A stretch of DNA of 5,934 nucleotides, from positions 1 to 5,934 of the forward strand of contig DATBDL010000085.1 of the NCBI GenBank assembly GCA_036269975.1. Reading direction: 5' to 3'. The notes below the pieces were generated by a model. It was not told the origin of the DNA and did not search any database. It saw only the letters and a list, made by a program, of their open reading frames with translations. The stretch comes from DATEPR01 sp036269975 (GTDB lineage Bacteria > Actinomycetota > Actinomycetes > Mycobacteriales > Pseudonocardiaceae). The position numbers and the translations under genes are program-made. Position 1 is the stretch's first letter. Every line of letters begins with the position of its first letter. Positions 5,073 to 5,934 of this stretch are shown one piece after another.

Positions 5073-5934
5073 AGCCCCGCCCCGCCGGTCGCCGCACCCG
5101 GTGTCACGGCTGCGGTGGCCAGCGACAACCCGATCGTCCGGTACGCCGAGGACATCGCCAACGGCGATGCCGAAACCGGCTGGGGCGGCGGTTCGGTGCC
5201 CTACGCCTGGGGCGGTGGGCACGCCGGCGGCGTCGGCCCGAGCCTGGGCACCTGCGCCGGGTACACCGGTCCGGCCCCGTGCCGGGCGGACGTCACCAGG
5301 GGCACGGACTGCTCCGGCTTCACCCGGTGGGTCTACGACCTGGCCTACGGCGAGGACGTGCTCGGCGCGGGCAACACCAACAACCAGATCGCCGAGATGA
5401 CGTCGGTCGGGGCGGCCAACGCCCAGCCGGGTGACCTGGTGTTCTACGGCACGAGCAGCACCAACACCCATCACGTCGGCGTTTATATCGGCGGCGGCGA
5501 GATGATCGACGCGCTGGAGACCGGCACCAACGTGCGCGAGGACTCGGTCAGCGTCGGCTCGGACATCGTCGGCTACTACCACCTGAACAAGCCGCTGCCG
5601 ACGCAGGTGACGACGTACACCGCGAGCAGCTCGACCGTCCAGTTCGGACAGCAGGTCGAGACGTTCGGCCGGACCACCACCGGCACCACCGAAGCCGACG
5701 TCTACACGCCGGGCAAGGGCTGGTCGGGGTGGACCAGTCTCGGCGGCACGCTGGCCGACGACCCGACGGCCGTCCAGTACGGCACGCAACTGCAGGTGTT
5801 CGGCCGCGCCGCCAACGGTCACACGTACTCCGACGTGTGGACGCCGAACACCGGCTGGTCCGGCTGGACCGACCTCGGTGGCGTCATCGCCAGCGACCCG
5901 GTCGCGATCCAGTACGGCAACCAGATGCAGGTCT
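4950..5934 (+). CDS. Secreted NlpC/P60 endopeptidase with C-terminal PLL/tectonin-like repeats (3' end missing)
   Basis: An open frame from ATG 4950 runs to the window edge (328 codons). Its role by family: a cysteine peptidase cutting peptide cross-bridge stems in peptidoglycan outside the cell. Seen: signal peptide 1-41 (Arg-rich n-region, LSVLALGLAVLGGVA core, cleavage near ASA|SP). The NlpC/P60 domain (about 62-215) has YAWGGG at 85-90, nucleophile C121 in TDCSGF, H175 in HHVGVYIG and D187 in MIDAL at the usual third position (His in E. coli MepS). A loop with C102 and C111, perhaps a disulfide, sits before the catalytic Cys. From residue 230, 45-residue repeats with VFGR and GWSGWTDLGG motifs resemble PLL/tectonin propeller blades and may bind glycans. 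An SD lies 9 nt upstream. Codon 14 is a rare TTA. The propeller needs several more blades beyond the window. Confidence 0.9.
   Translation, partial: MSTIPDTPARPRALRALRPLSVLALGLAVLGGVATPTVASASPAPPVAAPGVTAAVASDNPIVRYAEDIANGDAETGWGGGSVPYAWGGGHAGGVGPSLGTCAGYTGPAPCRADVTRGTDCSGFTRWVYDLAYGEDVLGAGNTNNQIAEMTSVGAANAQPGDLVFYGTSSTNTHHVGVYIGGGEMIDALETGTNVREDSVSVGSDIVGYYHLNKPLPTQVTTYTASSSTVQFGQQVETFGRTTTGTTEADVYTPGKGWSGWTSLGGTLADDPTAVQYGTQLQVFGRAANGHTYSDVWTPNTGWSGWTDLGGVIASDPVAIQYGNQMQV
5637..5934 (+). repeat. 135-bp / 45-aa tandem repeats (propeller blades)
   Basis: Unit 1 is 5637-5771, unit 2 is 5772-5906, and unit 3 starts at 5907 and is cut by the window end. Each starts VQ[FY]G or IQYG. Units 1 and 2 carry FGR at equal position, then GWSGWT followed by SLGG or DLGG, and end with DP. 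The period is exactly 45 codons with no indel between units. The repeats are diverged at DNA level, so this is an old protein repeat rather than a recent duplication. Confidence 0.85.

Noticed and set aside
4989..5822. 277-aa minus-strand open frame opposite the NlpC/P60 gene
   Set aside because: The plus strand encodes unmistakable NlpC/P60 and blade motifs in a frame that runs off the window. The minus-strand frame is its shadow.

Overview
The window is uniformly GC-rich, with strong G/C preference at third codon positions, a GTG start and actinobacterial protein styles. It most likely comes from a high-GC filamentous actinomycete. I cannot name the genus from sequence alone.

Layout. (1) Positions 1-4030 look like the 3' part of a plus-strand carbohydrate-use operon. 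It holds the last 77 codons of a MalG-type sugar ABC permease, a complete cytoplasmic GH31 alpha-glycosidase (269-2221), and a complete secreted clan GH-A glycoside hydrolase with a C-terminal beta-sandwich module (2252-4030). Gaps between these genes are only about 30 bp and each downstream gene has its own Shine-Dalgarno (SD) sequence. (2) Positions 4031-4277 are a convergent intergenic region with hairpins and a short ORF of coding-like composition. (3) Positions 4278-4688 (minus) encode a VOC/glyoxalase-fold protein. (4) Positions 4689-4949 are a divergent regulatory region carrying four 11-bp-spaced direct repeats and a 16S anti-SD-like element just before the next gene. (5) From 4950 to the window edge (plus) runs a secreted NlpC/P60 cell-wall peptidase followed by 45-residue PLL/tectonin-like propeller repeats, cut by the window end.

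How the genes work together (inference): the secreted GH-A enzyme would release oligosaccharides outside the cell, the ABC importer would take them up, and the GH31 enzyme, which has no signal peptide, would trim alpha-linked sugars in the cytoplasm. The VOC and NlpC/P60 genes appear to be separate units.

I see no mobile element, CRISPR array, tRNA or rRNA, and no clear new multi-gene system. The most unusual signals are the four-copy 11-bp repeat array at 4810-4853 and the leader elements upstream of the NlpC/P60 gene.
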